DNA of 64,000 bases. Origin: Actibacterium lipolyticum. GTDB taxonomy: Bacteria; Pseudomonadota; Alphaproteobacteria; Rhodobacterales; Rhodobacteraceae. Positions within the stretch are counted from its first letter, which is position 1, and every line of letters starts with the position of its first letter. The stretch spans positions 248,001-312,000 of the forward strand of contig NZ_FXYE01000001.1 in the NCBI RefSeq assembly GCF_900184935.1, in the 5' to 3' direction. Below are positions 18,126 to 27,919 of the stretch, piece by piece. The notes under the pieces were generated by a model. That model was not told the DNA's origin, made no database searches, and was given only the letters and a program-made list of their open reading frames with translations. The position numbers and the translations under genes are program-made.

Positions 18126-19337
18126 TCAGGCGTTTACGGTCTTGGTTTCGGGTATTTTCAGGGGCTTTTGCGTCAGGCGTTCAACGTGAAAACGCACAAC
18201 CTCTGAGAACGGCATGTCTTGCGAAGCGAGTCGGTTGTTGTCTGCAATGGCCTGTGCTTCGTCGTGATCGCTTAGCATCCGTGTCATCGCCTCGGCCATC
18301 TCGGCAGCGTTCATCACGCCGTAATGCGCGCCTGAAAGACCTTCGTCGCGACAGACATCAACGAAGTCACCGATCCGCGGAAACACCGGGACGGCTCCAT
18401 AGCTGGCGGTCTGGTGCAAAACGCCCGAACTGCCGGTGGTCGCGTTATAGTCGAAAACGCTTAGCCGGGCGTTCTCGAAGAAATCGGGGATTTCTTCTTC
18501 GGCGATGTAGCCGTGGAAGATAACGGCCTTATCGTTGGCGCGTTCTTTGGCCAGATCGGCAAGGTATCCCGGTGTGCTTGGGTGGTCTTGGCCACCAATC
18601 ACCAACTCGAAGTCAGCGAAGTCCGGGTTTTCGCGCAGCGTGTCAAACGCCGTAAGCAGGGTTTCCAGCCGCTTGTAGGTGCCGAACTTGCCCATGGTCA
18701 CAATCCGGCGGGGCCGTTCGGACAGGGGGCGTGATGGGCGAACTTCGGTGTCAAAGGTTCCATGCGGCACCAAATGCACGTTTGCTTTGGGATAGCTTTG
18801 GGACAGTTGTTCAAGATACCCGCGCAACGTCACGGTCATATAACTGGCCGACAGCATCGCGCGCGTTACAACCGCGCCACCGGCCCGCACCAGCGTTTGG
18901 CGAATGCGTTGACCTTTAAGCTGCGTGTTCTCAAGGTCGATGCCCGAGATCAGGTTATGCGCGATAATACCGGATGACAGTCCTAAGACGCGCGCGGCTG
19001 CCGGGGCCAGCAGGCCCAGTGCCGCCGGAAGCTCTTTGTCACCGAACGTGGCTGTCTGAAGGTTCCAAAGAACGCCGTCAGGGGCCGCACGACGCAGGGC
19101 ACGCAAAATTCGCAGGGCGGAAGATACACGGTTAAAACGCCAAACCCGCTCTACCCGGATTTTTGGACCCAGGTCCAGCTCGGGTAGGTCGGCGTCAAGT
19201 TGGTCGGCAATTATCACAACTTCTGAAACGTCGGTACGATCTGCAAGGCCCTTGGCCAAATGCAAACCGTATTCGTTCAGGCTGTTCTGTCCGGGTGGGA
19301 ATGCGGTGACAAGGGCAATGCGAAACGATTTGGTCAT
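18126..19337 (-). CDS. Glycosyltransferase family 4
   Basis: A 403-residue GT-B fold enzyme. The N-terminus starts FRIALVTAFPPGQNSLNEYG, with a glycine-rich acceptor loop. The C-terminal donor half has IVTMGKFGTYKRLETLL, then VFHGYIAEEEIPDFFENARLSVFDY and the GSSGVLHQTASYGAVPVF region typical of family 4. ATG at 19337 is preferred because an AAGGAAAG lies upstream; the frame extends 42 codons further without other support. It transfers a sugar onto the growing repeat unit in the cytoplasm and ends the upstream block of the locus. Confidence 0.85.
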   Translation of the reverse strand: MTKSFRIALVTAFPPGQNSLNEYGLHLAKGLADRTDVSEVVIIADQLDADLPELDLGPKIRVERVWRFNRVSSALRILRALRRAAPDGVLWNLQTATFGDKELPAALGLLAPAAARVLGLSSGIIAHNLISGIDLENTQLKGQRIRQTLVRAGGAVVTRAMLSASYMTVTLRGYLEQLSQSYPKANVHLVPHGTFDTEVRPSRPLSERPRRIVTMGKFGTYKRLETLLTAFDTLRENPDFADFELVIGGQDHPSTPGYLADLAKERANDKAVIFHGYIAEEEIPDFFENARLSVFDYNATTGSSGVLHQTASYGAVPVFPRIGDFVDVCRDEGLSGAHYGVMNAAEMAEAMTRMLSDHDEAQAIADNNRLASQDMPFSEVVRFHVERLTQKPLKIPETKTVNA

Positions 19338-19492
19338 CGGAACTTTCCTTAGATATGCCGGGCAAAAGTCCCCGGCGTAGACTAACAACGCGCGCGCGTA
19401 CTTCTGTAAGTAAGGCCTTCGTCGCCAAAGTTCGCGGATGCATAAGCACAGCATCACGCGCAAAAGCAGAGAGGGCCGTGCAAACGGATAGG

Positions 19493-20989
19493 TTACGGTT
19501 CAGACGCAAAAGACCTGCGCACGGCTTCGGCTGCGGGCTTTTCGGTGCCGTCGTAGGTGAACAGGCCAAATTCTGCCTGCAGGCGCTGCACCCATGGTGA
19601 CCCGCCGACGACAGAACCGTCGACATTGGGAAAATCATAAAGCGCCCACACGAACACCCCATCAGCCTTTTCCAGCGCAGTTAGTCTTGTCGACAAGGCC
19701 TCGGCCTGCGCTTGGGGCGAGCCTGGCAAGCTTGCTGAAATCTCGAACGAACTTGCGCCAATCTCGGTTATCAGAACGTCCCGCCCGGCAACTGCGCGGC
19801 GCACGTCGGCAAGCCGCTCTTGCGTTCCTTCAAGGGGGGCATAGTCGTGATACGTCACCACATCGAGAGTGTCTGCGGCGATGGTTGCGGCCTCGGCCGC
19901 TGACCAGCCTACTGTAAGTGCAAGATCAGGCGCAAAGGTTCGCGACACATCGGTCATCGTGCGAATCCAAGCTTCGACCTTTCCCCTGCCGTGAGTTTCA
20001 AAATCAAGATCAGGTTCGTTCTTTAGATCGACGAATTCGACCGCGCTGGAGGCTGCCAGAACGGGCAGAACTCGAGCCAGATAATCAGTATCCGCCGCCC
20101 AAAGCCCCGGACCGTAATCGTGGCGCAAATCGAACAGGGTCGGAACGACGCGCAATCCGGCTTCTTCGGCTAACGACAGCAGGGTCGCCAAATTCGCAAG
20201 CGCGTCGCGCGACTCGGCCGGGTTGATGAAATCCTCTCGCGTCAGGAAAACCCGAACAGAGTTCGCTTCAAGTGATCGGACCCGATCAAAGTCAATCGCG
20301 ATTTGCTTGGCGTCGAACGTTGGCCAGAAGTCCCGCCAAGGGGACTCTGCCGGGTAATAGTTCACACCGTTTAGAACCTGCGTCTGCCAACCGGCGCCGG
20401 ACGGCGCAATCGGTTCTGCCGCGCGGCGTTCGTATGAAAAGACACGCCAGCCCGTGGTTTCGTTCATAAGCGTTACCACGCCGGTGTCGCGCGAAACTTC
20501 GTGGTGGATCAGCCCGTTTTCATCGCTGGCATAGCGCGCGACAAGCATTTCGACCTCTGCCTGAAATACCGATCCGTCGAGATGGTAAAAAACGGGCCGC
20601 GCCGTTTGCGAAAGGACGGCCATGCGTCCGCCGTGGGCCTGCGCGTCTTCGACAGACAAAAGGGCCCTTTCCAACGCGACGCCGGAAAAGGCGTCGGTCA
20701 GGATGTCGGTTCTGCCCGACGATTGCGCAACCGAAAGTGCCTGCCACGCATCCATCATCGCCTGCCCGATACGGTCGCCATCGCCTGAGGTATAGGCGCG
20801 AACCAAGGGGACCGTCGGTGTCAGCCATTGAACGGCGTTATATTTCGTCGCCACGGGCGAAAGAGCGTCCGAAATATAGCGATAGGTGACCTGCCGTTCG
20901 GCGGCACTGGCAAGGGCTTGGGCTGAAACCCACACCAGCACCGTAAGGATGGGGGCGAACCCGATCACAAGTAATAGGATCCGCTTCAT
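19493..20989 (-). CDS. Periplasmic clan GH-A glycoside hydrolase
   Basis: A 498-residue secreted or membrane-tethered protein. An N-terminal hydrophobic segment (4-26) is a signal anchor or signal peptide. Residues 35-190 look like an NTF2-like or IMS-like alpha+beta domain. Residues 205-490 form a TIM barrel with the clan A acid/base Glu325 (LKNEPDL), YHDYAP at 380-385 and nucleophile Glu409 (LITEIGASS). Enzymes of this kind within polysaccharide loci (for example PslG) trim polymer in the periplasm; that role is inferred here. Its ATG overlaps the stop of the Ig-like protein gene (ATGA). The polymer it cuts is unknown. Confidence 0.75.
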   Translation of the reverse strand: MKRILLLVIGFAPILTVLVWVSAQALASAAERQVTYRYISDALSPVATKYNAVQWLTPTVPLVRAYTSGDGDRIGQAMMDAWQALSVAQSSGRTDILTDAFSGVALERALLSVEDAQAHGGRMAVLSQTARPVFYHLDGSVFQAEVEMLVARYASDENGLIHHEVSRDTGVVTLMNETTGWRVFSYERRAAEPIAPSGAGWQTQVLNGVNYYPAESPWRDFWPTFDAKQIAIDFDRVRSLEANSVRVFLTREDFINPAESRDALANLATLLSLAEEAGLRVVPTLFDLRHDYGPGLWAADTDYLARVLPVLAASSAVEFVDLKNEPDLDFETHGRGKVEAWIRTMTDVSRTFAPDLALTVGWSAAEAATIAADTLDVVTYHDYAPLEGTQERLADVRRAVAGRDVLITEIGASSFEISASLPGSPQAQAEALSTRLTALEKADGVFVWALYDFPNVDGSVVGGSPWVQRLQAEFGLFTYDGTEKPAAEAVRRSFASEP

Positions 20990-22056
20990 TCTGCACCTTC
21001 CAGCGCCATGCCACCGGGGGCTGCGCGCAAACTCTGACGTTTGTGATAGGTGCCCAGTGGCGTGCTGAACTCTACTTCGAACGGGCCATCTTTCGGATCC
21101 AGCGTCAGGAAAGTCTGGAACGTGCCATCCAACAGCCAACCATCCGCCGTTGCGGACGCGCCGCTTGCGCCTTGCACGGTGACTTTGACACTGGCGCCGT
21201 CATTCAGCAGGTGCCCTGCGTCGGTCAGGATTGGGCCAGCGCGGAACGCCACGGCCTCAATCTCGGGAATGGCCCACAGCCGAAGTTCGGCCGGGACCAA
21301 GTCGCCAAGCGGTTGAACCGGAAGGTCTGTCGCGGCGGATGCCACCAGACCAAGGGTTGTTGTCATGGCCCCACCGTCGGGGATGTCACGGGTCAGCAGC
21401 TTGGACTGGGCGCTGCCGTCTGACACCACAGGCGTCAGCACCGTAAAGGCGCCGTCGCCGTGGGTGATCGTCATCTTCGCGCTTACGCCGTCATTGGCGA
21501 CATTCCCGAACTTGTCAGTCAGGGGCGCGGTGGAAAGCGTTGCAAATGTTTCGAAAGACAGTTGCCCTTCGACGGGCTGGTTTTGCAACTTGATACTTTC
21601 CAGATCAGCGGTCACCCGATAGGTCGCGCGCGCGCTTTGGCGTTCTTGTATCGTTGCTCCGGTCAGGAAAACGCCTGCGCTTGGGTCTGGGCGAAACAGC
21701 ACGTCGCCAATGCCATAGCGGGTTTCTGGGTCGGTCACGCGCTGAGGCCCAAGGCGAAAATCGACGGGCAAATCGTCGGCGACAAAGTTGCCATGCCGAT
21801 CAAAGTTCAAAGTGACCGCATGGCCATCGTCCACACCCGCCACAAGGCTTTTCGGGCCGACAAAGATCAGCACCGTTTCGGCGTCTTCAGGGGGCTGCTG
21901 GATTTCCCCGTCTGGCCTGACAATCAAACCCGCCCATGCCGCGCGTTGTTCAGAAATTGCCGTTGCCGGCACAAGACCAAACCCATCGGATACGAAGTCA
22001 CCCGCATGCGCATTGTTGGCCAGCAAGACAAGAGCGATAGGAGAAAGGAGCTTCAT
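20986..22056 (-). CDS. Secreted protein with two Ig-like repeats
   Basis: A 356-residue exported protein. The signal peptide is MKLLSPIALVLLANNAHA, with cleavage before GDFVSDG. Two related stretches, starting TDKFGNVANDGVSAKMTI at about 200 and TDAGHLLNDGASVKVTV at about 285, share D-x-G-N/H-x-x-NDG-x-S-x-K and resemble invasin/Big-type Ig-like domains. The frame opens at a TTG at 22068, but ATG at 22056 has GAGG 7 nt upstream. It sits between the large membrane protein and the glycoside hydrolase with overlapping ends, so it likely works in the same periplasmic machine. No function can be named. Confidence 0.7.
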   Translation of the reverse strand: MKLLSPIALVLLANNAHAGDFVSDGFGLVPATAISEQRAAWAGLIVRPDGEIQQPPEDAETVLIFVGPKSLVAGVDDGHAVTLNFDRHGNFVADDLPVDFRLGPQRVTDPETRYGIGDVLFRPDPSAGVFLTGATIQERQSARATYRVTADLESIKLQNQPVEGQLSFETFATLSTAPLTDKFGNVANDGVSAKMTITHGDGAFTVLTPVVSDGSAQSKLLTRDIPDGGAMTTTLGLVASAATDLPVQPLGDLVPAELRLWAIPEIEAVAFRAGPILTDAGHLLNDGASVKVTVQGASGASATADGWLLDGTFQTFLTLDPKDGPFEVEFSTPLGTYHKRQSLRAAPGGMALEGAE

Positions 22057-22064
22057 TCCGTACC

Positions 22065-25000
22065 TCAAAACAACGGGTCATAGGTGAAAGTGGACACATG
22101 CAGACGCATCGTGCTGTAGCCATCGACACCATTCATCGGCAGGGTGCCGTCACGGGCGGTGGGCAAGCCAAGGTCAGCCTGCATCGTACTGCCGTTCACC
22201 ATAAGACGTTCTTGCGACAGATCGGCGATCACAGTGATTTCGTCCCGTGCTGGCAGCGCAAATTGAAACGGTGCGCTTTGCCCGGGATAGATATTGGTTT
22301 CAACGAAACCCGCCTCGGCCCAGACGGGCAGCCCTTCATCGTCATACAGAAGGGCGATGATGCGGATGATCGTGGCTGTTTCTGTGCCAGTATTCACCGC
22401 AAGGCCGGAAACGACCGGCGTACCATCCTTGTCGGCAATGCGAACGCCGTTCAGCGCGACACCACGGTAAAGATCGCGCCCGGCGACCACAGCGCGCGCT
22501 TCGATCGATGCCGTGTCTGGTGGGGCGGAAAGCTCTGGCGGGATGAAAAGGGTTGGGTCGAAATTGCCCAGTGCTTCTTCATCTTCAAGCGAAAGAACAC
22601 CTTCGAAATCGATCCGGAAGCCCGACGTTTCCGCCGGAAGCATACGCTGTGAACTTACCTCGCCTGTGGATTGGCGCAGCATTTGCTCGTCCTTGGCAAT
22701 CAAGGACGAGAATACGCTGACAAATGCCGGGTCGGCATCGGCGTTGGTAAGCGCGCCCAAAACGCTGTAACGACCGTTGCGCTGAACAAGCCGCGCGTCG
22801 GAAACGGCGATACGAGGGCGGTCAAGCCGGTCACGGTGCAAGTCAGTTTCGGGCCTTGGTTGACGGCGTCCAACGACATTCCATGCAACCGTGCCTTCGC
22901 GTTGCAAACGGACCGGCGTTTGCACCTGACGCAGGTTGGTGGGGGCAAGGAACCAATGCTCGCCGCGGCGGACTGTGCGAACCTCAAGTATTTCGGTGCG
23001 TGTGTTGATTGACGTCAGCAGGTCAAGTTCGACGGTCCAATCGATTAGATTGTCGGTCTTGTTATGGGCGACCATTCGCATGTCTGACAGCTTTCCGTAG
23101 GATGCCAAAAGCCCGCCCCGCCAACGCCAGTTGAACATGACTTCTTCAAAATCGGGCCGTGTTTCGGGATCAAGCCGGTCATACGCAGGTTGGAACCGAC
23201 GGAAGTCGAGATCGTCAAAATACGCCTCGATCACGGTTTCGGGCGGCGCGGGCTTTTGGGATTCGATCCAGACCCATCTGGCCAACGTTCCCGCGCCAAT
23301 GACCGCCAACCCGCCAAGGACAAGCACCACCGTACGCACAAGCCGGACATTGGAAAAGTCCTTGGGGCGCGCCACAAGTGGGCGCATCTCGGGGGAGTGC
23401 CCGCCGAAGCCGCGCCGCAATAGGGTCATGAAGAATATGGTGGCGGCCATAAACAACGCGGTCGGGGGCAGGACGCTCCACATGATGGCGTGAACGGGGG
23501 AAATTTCGCGCCGTGGCAAAAAAACAGGCAGCGGAGTTACGTCTTGCCGCTCCCAGACGATCACACCGTTGGCCAACCGGTTCAGGCGGGTCCAACCCGT
23601 GAAATGTAGGATCGGGTCATAGAATTCGTCGTTCGAAAAGACATAACGCAGGTTATAGCTGTCAGCGTTGACCAGAAACTGTCGTAACGAACCAAGGCCC
23701 GGAACACCAAGGTATTTCGCGTTTTCCAGACGTTCGACCGAAAAGCGGGTCATATCTGGCAAACGGCGCGCGGAATGGTAATTGCCATCGACCGACATCG
23801 CCTCTGTCTGGGCGGATAGATAGGCGAACTGGTCCCCAAACCCCAGCGTCAGATAGCGCCAGCGATCATGTTCATCTTCTTCCAGAAACTTGGCAATCGG
23901 CACTGGGTCGATGAACCGGGGCTGGGTTGGCTGTATGGTCGGCAAGATGGCGGCAAAGGCCGCGATAAGCGTCATCGACAGGAAAATTCCGCCAACGATC
24001 ATACGGTGCACGCCACGGCCAAGGGCCGCGCGGATGACTTCGCCCGAACGGCCTAGCAACAGGCCATCAATCATGTAACCGGTAAATGGTAGGATCAGGA
24101 TCGTGGCCCAGAAGGTAAACCTGTCCAGCGTCAGGATATCGAACGCACCGTGCAGGATCGCACGGCTGATAGGCGTTGTGCCACCGGTCCCAAGGACGAA
24201 GCAAAGAAGAACGGAAAGCCCAAGCGGCAACAGCCGGGTCGTGAAGGTCTTATAGATGACATACGGCAAAAACAGGATCGCGATGCCCCATGGCAGCACG
24301 AAAAAGACGAACCCAAGATCCTTACGTTCGATAAAGCTTTCGCGGCTGCCGTGTGGAATTGGAACCTGCGTGATCGGGTCGTTGATGGACCACGACCAGT
24401 AAGGAAAAACGGTCAGAACCATCGCGCCGACCATCAGCACGGCCAGCAAAATCCCCCGGCCAAACGGGCGCGCAAATCGCAGGACGCTTGCCAGACGGCT
24501 TTTGGGGGAGGGGTTCAGTTCCGCCACGGCGCGCAGGGCTTGTACGGCGAGTGGGATGATAAACAGCACCCCACCGAAAAGCGTGGTCACATGGTGCGCC
24601 GCCGTTGTCGCAGACGCAAAAGTGACAGAGGCCGCAAGGTTGGGAAGACCGCCAATGACGATCCAGCGGTAAACATACGGCAACCCGTTCAGAAAGACCC
24701 CCAGCGAAAAGATCGTTGGAAGCTGCCCAAACAAATGCACTGTTTCAGAGATGGAGGACGACAGAACCAGCGCCAGCGCGGCGAAACCAGCAGGGCGCGC
24801 GGTGACCCACAGTCTGGAAAAGCGAAAAACGCCAACGGTTAGCAGCAAAAGCCCAACCAATTGAACAACCACAAATGCCGCCCTTAGGGGCATCAGGTGC
24901 ATCAGCCCGGCAATCGCCATATGCGTGCCCGGCGGATAAGAGGTGGTGGCGAAACCTGTGTACCAGCGCGGCTCCCACGGGTCGAACCAGCTGCGGTGAT

Positions 25001-25169
25001 AACTGTCGCCGAAGAACATGTGGATGAAGGCGTCGTAAGTGTTGCCATGCGTGAATGGCAGCAGCCCACCATGAAACAGTACCACCCCCGCCAACGCGAC
25101 CAGCAGCAAGCGAAGGCCTGCACTTTCTTCCGAGGTCTGCTGCGCGGTCTGAAGTCCGTGAGGGGGCAT
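22065..25169 (-). CDS. Large membrane protein, GT-C-like (PTPS-related)
   Basis: A 1034-residue protein with about 12 hydrophobic segments in the first 600 residues and a large soluble C-terminal part (about 640-1034). Near the N-terminus, after the first helix, come DAFIHMFFGDSYH and WYTGFATTSYPPGTHMA. These acidic and YPP motifs match the 6-pyruvoyl-tetrahydropterin-synthase-related membrane family, which looks like GT-C glycosyltransferases or polymerases using lipid-linked donors. Residues of about 655-755 look NTF2-like, followed by two beta-rich segments. It is the first gene of the upstream polysaccharide block, overlapping the next gene in frame space. A polymerase or lipid-sugar transferase role is inferred. 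Confidence 0.65.
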   Translation of the reverse strand: MPPHGLQTAQQTSEESAGLRLLLVALAGVVLFHGGLLPFTHGNTYDAFIHMFFGDSYHRSWFDPWEPRWYTGFATTSYPPGTHMAIAGLMHLMPLRAAFVVVQLVGLLLLTVGVFRFSRLWVTARPAGFAALALVLSSSISETVHLFGQLPTIFSLGVFLNGLPYVYRWIVIGGLPNLAASVTFASATTAAHHVTTLFGGVLFIIPLAVQALRAVAELNPSPKSRLASVLRFARPFGRGILLAVLMVGAMVLTVFPYWSWSINDPITQVPIPHGSRESFIERKDLGFVFFVLPWGIAILFLPYVIYKTFTTRLLPLGLSVLLCFVLGTGGTTPISRAILHGAFDILTLDRFTFWATILILPFTGYMIDGLLLGRSGEVIRAALGRGVHRMIVGGIFLSMTLIAAFAAILPTIQPTQPRFIDPVPIAKFLEEDEHDRWRYLTLGFGDQFAYLSAQTEAMSVDGNYHSARRLPDMTRFSVERLENAKYLGVPGLGSLRQFLVNADSYNLRYVFSNDEFYDPILHFTGWTRLNRLANGVIVWERQDVTPLPVFLPRREISPVHAIMWSVLPPTALFMAATIFFMTLLRRGFGGHSPEMRPLVARPKDFSNVRLVRTVVLVLGGLAVIGAGTLARWVWIESQKPAPPETVIEAYFDDLDFRRFQPAYDRLDPETRPDFEEVMFNWRWRGGLLASYGKLSDMRMVAHNKTDNLIDWTVELDLLTSINTRTEILEVRTVRRGEHWFLAPTNLRQVQTPVRLQREGTVAWNVVGRRQPRPETDLHRDRLDRPRIAVSDARLVQRNGRYSVLGALTNADADPAFVSVFSSLIAKDEQMLRQSTGEVSSQRMLPAETSGFRIDFEGVLSLEDEEALGNFDPTLFIPPELSAPPDTASIEARAVVAGRDLYRGVALNGVRIADKDGTPVVSGLAVNTGTETATIIRIIALLYDDEGLPVWAEAGFVETNIYPGQSAPFQFALPARDEITVIADLSQERLMVNGSTMQADLGLPTARDGTLPMNGVDGYSTMRLHVSTFTYDPLF

Positions 25170-25524
25170 CGGGGTCTTTCGATGGGGTGCGCCGGTTCAG
25201 ATGCGACGCTAATTCATTGGGCTCAAATTTTGTGGTGGTCGTCTGGCAACTTTGCCAAGCGGTCAGGACCCTGCCGCGCTTTCAGTCGTGAAAGCATAGC
25301 CGGCGTGGCAAATCTGACGGGGCGTGTTCATATATTGCATCATAAAGGTATCCGATTGCGCGACTCTGCGGCTAATTGGTGAACACCTTAACGCCCGAAG
25401 GCATGCAAGTCGTGCTTCTACGCGTATAGGTTGCGCGCAATTAGGATGGGGTGACTATACTTTTGGAACACTCATCGGCGCGGCTTGGATGGCGACTAGC
25501 GGCGGATGTTTGCGTGAAGGCGGG
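25170..25524. other. Intergenic region upstream of the polysaccharide operon
   Basis: About 355 bp without a supportable gene, lying between the icd terminator and the start of the 1034-residue membrane protein. It should hold the promoter of the polysaccharide block. An AT-rich stretch around 25328-25352 (ATATTGCATCATAAAGGTAT on the plus strand) is the best promoter candidate. No clear operator, repeat or RNA gene was seen. Confidence 0.4.
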
Positions 25525-25566
25525 CAAAAAAACAGGGCCGCGCACTCTTGAAAGAGGCGCGGCCCT
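25525..25566 (-). terminator. Rho-independent terminator of icd
   Basis: An 11-bp perfect stem (CAGGGCCGCGC / GCGCGGCCCTG) is followed on the minus strand by seven T residues, 23 bp after the icd stop. Confidence 0.9.
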
Positions 25567-25588
25567 GAAGCGTTTTATATCTGGTCGG

Positions 25589-27778
25589 TTAGCCGATGAT
25601 CGCGTTCAGCGTCGCGGATGGGCGCATCACAGCAGCGGTTTTCGCCGCATCAGTGTGGAAATAACCACCCAGATCAGCAGCAGAACCTTGGGCTGCGGCC
25701 AGTTCCGAAACGATCTTTTCTTCGTTTGTGGCCAGTGCTTCGGCGATTGGGGCGAAATGCGCGGCAAGCTCTGCATCGCTTGTTTGTGCTGCCAGTGCTT
25801 CGGCCCAGTAACGCGCGAACCAGTAGTGGCTATCGCGGTTGTCAGGCTCGCCCACTTTGCGGGATGGCGAATTGCCATTGTCCAGAATGCCTTGGGTCGC
25901 GGCGTCGACGGCTTGGCCCAGAACGCGGGCTTTGTCGTTGCCTTTGGCATCCGCAAGGAACGTCAGGCTTTCACCCAGCGCGCAGAACTCGCCCAGGCTG
26001 TCCCAACGCAGGTGGTTTTCTTCAACCAGCTGCTGAACGTGTTTGGGGGCAGAACCGCCGGCGCCAGTTTCAAACAAGCCACCACCGTTCATCAGCTTCA
26101 CGATGGACAACATCTTGGCCGAGGTCGCCAGTTCCAGAATCGGGAACAGATCGGTCAGATAGTCGCGCAGCACGTTGCCGGTGATCGCGATGGTGTTTTC
26201 ACCCTTCGTGATCGTTTCAAGTGAGGCGCGGGTGGCTTCACGGGGTGCCATGATCTCAAACTTATCCGCGACGCCTTTGGCCTCAAGGATTGGTTTGACA
26301 TAGGCGATCAGCTCGGCGTCGTGGGCGCGGGTTGCGTCCAGCCAGAAAATCGCACGGCAGCCTTCGGCCTTTTGACGATCGATGGCAAGGTTCACCCAAT
26401 CCTCGATCGGCGCTTTGCGCGCAGAGGCCGAACGCCAGATGTCGCCCACCTGTACGTCGTGGCTGTGCAACACGGTGCCATCGTCAAGGATCATCTTGAC
26501 GGTGCCCGCAGCAGGGATTTCGAACGTGGTTGGGTGGGATCCGTATTCCTCGGCCTTTTGCGCCATCAGGCCGATGTTTTGAACGGTGCCTGCGGTGGCA
26601 GGGTTCAGTTTGCCGTTTTCTTTAAAGAACTTGACCGACTCGTCATAGACGGGTGCATAAGAATCGTCAGGGATGACGCAGTTGGCGTCGGCTTCCTTGC
26701 CGTCAGGGCCCCAGCCTTTACCGCCTGCACGGATCAGCGCGGGCATAGAGGCGTCGATGATAACATCGGACGGGACATGCAGGTTGGTGATGCCTTTGTC
26801 GCTGTCGACCATATACATCGGCGGGCGCTGCGCGCTGACCTCTTCGATCGCGGCCATAATCTCGGGCTCGCCTTTGACCTTGTCCAAAAGGGTCCCCAGA
26901 CCAGCGTTGCCCGTGACACCCAGTTGGTCCAGCTTGTCGCCATATTTTTCAAAGACCGGTGCCAGCCATGCTTTGACCGCGTGGCCAAAGATGATCGGGT
27001 CAGAGACCTTCATCATGGTTGCTTTCATGTGCAGCGAGAAAAGCGTGCCTTCGGCTTTGGTCTTTTCGATCTCGTCAGCCAGGAACGCGTCCAGTGCTGC
27101 GGCGCTCATGAATGTGGCGTCGACAACGGTGCCTGCGGGATAGGTAACACCGTCTTTCAGAACGGTTTCGCCGTCGGCAGTTTCCAGCACGATCTTGGCA
27201 GTCGCTTCTTTGGCCAGCGTCGCGGAAACCTCGTTCGAGCGGAAGTCGCCACCGGACATCGAAGAAACGCGTGTTTTGCTATCTGCTGTCCACTCGCCCA
27301 TGCGGTGGGGGTTGTTCTGTGCAAAGCTTTTCACGGCCTTGGCAGCGCGACGGTCAGAGTTGCCTTCGCGCAGAACCGGGTTCACAGCAGAACCCTTGAT
27401 CGCGTCGTACTTGGCACGAACGGCTTTTTCTTCGTCGGTTGCGGGTGCTTCTGGATAGTCGGGAAGCGCGAAGCCCTGCGACTGAAGCTCTTTCACAGCG
27501 GCAACCAGCTGAGGAACAGAGGCGGAAATGTTCGGCAGCTTGATAACGTTTGCTTCGGGGGTTTTCACCAAACGGCCCAGTTCGGCCAAGTCGTCAGACT
27601 GGCGCTGGTCTTCGCTTAGGTATTCCGGGAAGGTCGCAAGAATACGACCAGCCAAGCTGATGTCTTTTGTCCCGACAGACACGCCCGCGGCGGCCGCGAA
27701 TTTTTGGATGATTGGCAAGAAGGATGCGGAAGCCAGCTCGGGCGCTTCGTCCACTTTGGTGTAGATGATATCTGACAT
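25589..27778 (-). CDS. icd: Monomeric NADP-dependent isocitrate dehydrogenase
   Basis: A 729-residue single-chain isocitrate dehydrogenase of the monomeric type (family length about 740), unrelated in size to the 400-residue dimeric form. Recognisable stretches include [20 protein letters not shown], the [12 protein letters not shown] loop and [12 protein letters not shown]. It oxidises isocitrate to 2-oxoglutarate with NADP in the cytoplasm. The frame extends 28 codons further, but ATG at 27778 has AAGAGG upstream and starts [13 protein letters not shown], as the family does. It is transcribed alone and ends in a strong terminator. Confidence 0.95.
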   Translation of the reverse strand: MSDIIYTKVDEAPELASASFLPIIQKFAAAAGVSVGTKDISLAGRILATFPEYLSEDQRQSDDLAELGRLVKTPEANVIKLPNISASVPQLVAAVKELQSQGFALPDYPEAPATDEEKAVRAKYDAIKGSAVNPVLREGNSDRRAAKAVKSFAQNNPHRMGEWTADSKTRVSSMSGGDFRSNEVSATLAKEATAKIVLETADGETVLKDGVTYPAGTVVDATFMSAAALDAFLADEIEKTKAEGTLFSLHMKATMMKVSDPIIFGHAVKAWLAPVFEKYGDKLDQLGVTGNAGLGTLLDKVKGEPEIMAAIEEVSAQRPPMYMVDSDKGITNLHVPSDVIIDASMPALIRAGGKGWGPDGKEADANCVIPDDSYAPVYDESVKFFKENGKLNPATAGTVQNIGLMAQKAEEYGSHPTTFEIPAAGTVKMILDDGTVLHSHDVQVGDIWRSASARKAPIEDWVNLAIDRQKAEGCRAIFWLDATRAHDAELIAYVKPILEAKGVADKFEIMAPREATRASLETITKGENTIAITGNVLRDYLTDLFPILELATSAKMLSIVKLMNGGGLFETGAGGSAPKHVQQLVEENHLRWDSLGEFCALGESLTFLADAKGNDKARVLGQAVDAATQGILDNGNSPSRKVGEPDNRDSHYWFARYWAEALAAQTSDAELAAHFAPIAEALATNEEKIVSELAAAQGSAADLGGYFHTDAAKTAAVMRPSATLNAIIG

Positions 27779-27919
27779 AGGAAACCTCTTGAAAGTGAGT
27801 TGCCCGTTCCATATCGGATGCATCTTAATACGTCCACAGTATACCGTTGTATGCCGCCTCAAATATTAGGGTTGGGGCGAAATGTCTCGGCTAGTCGCGA
27901 CAATCCTGATCGCCGGTCG

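Noticed and set aside
26321-27619. 432-residue plus-strand open frame opposite icd
   Set aside because: Shadow of the icd coding strand; no motifs or start signals.
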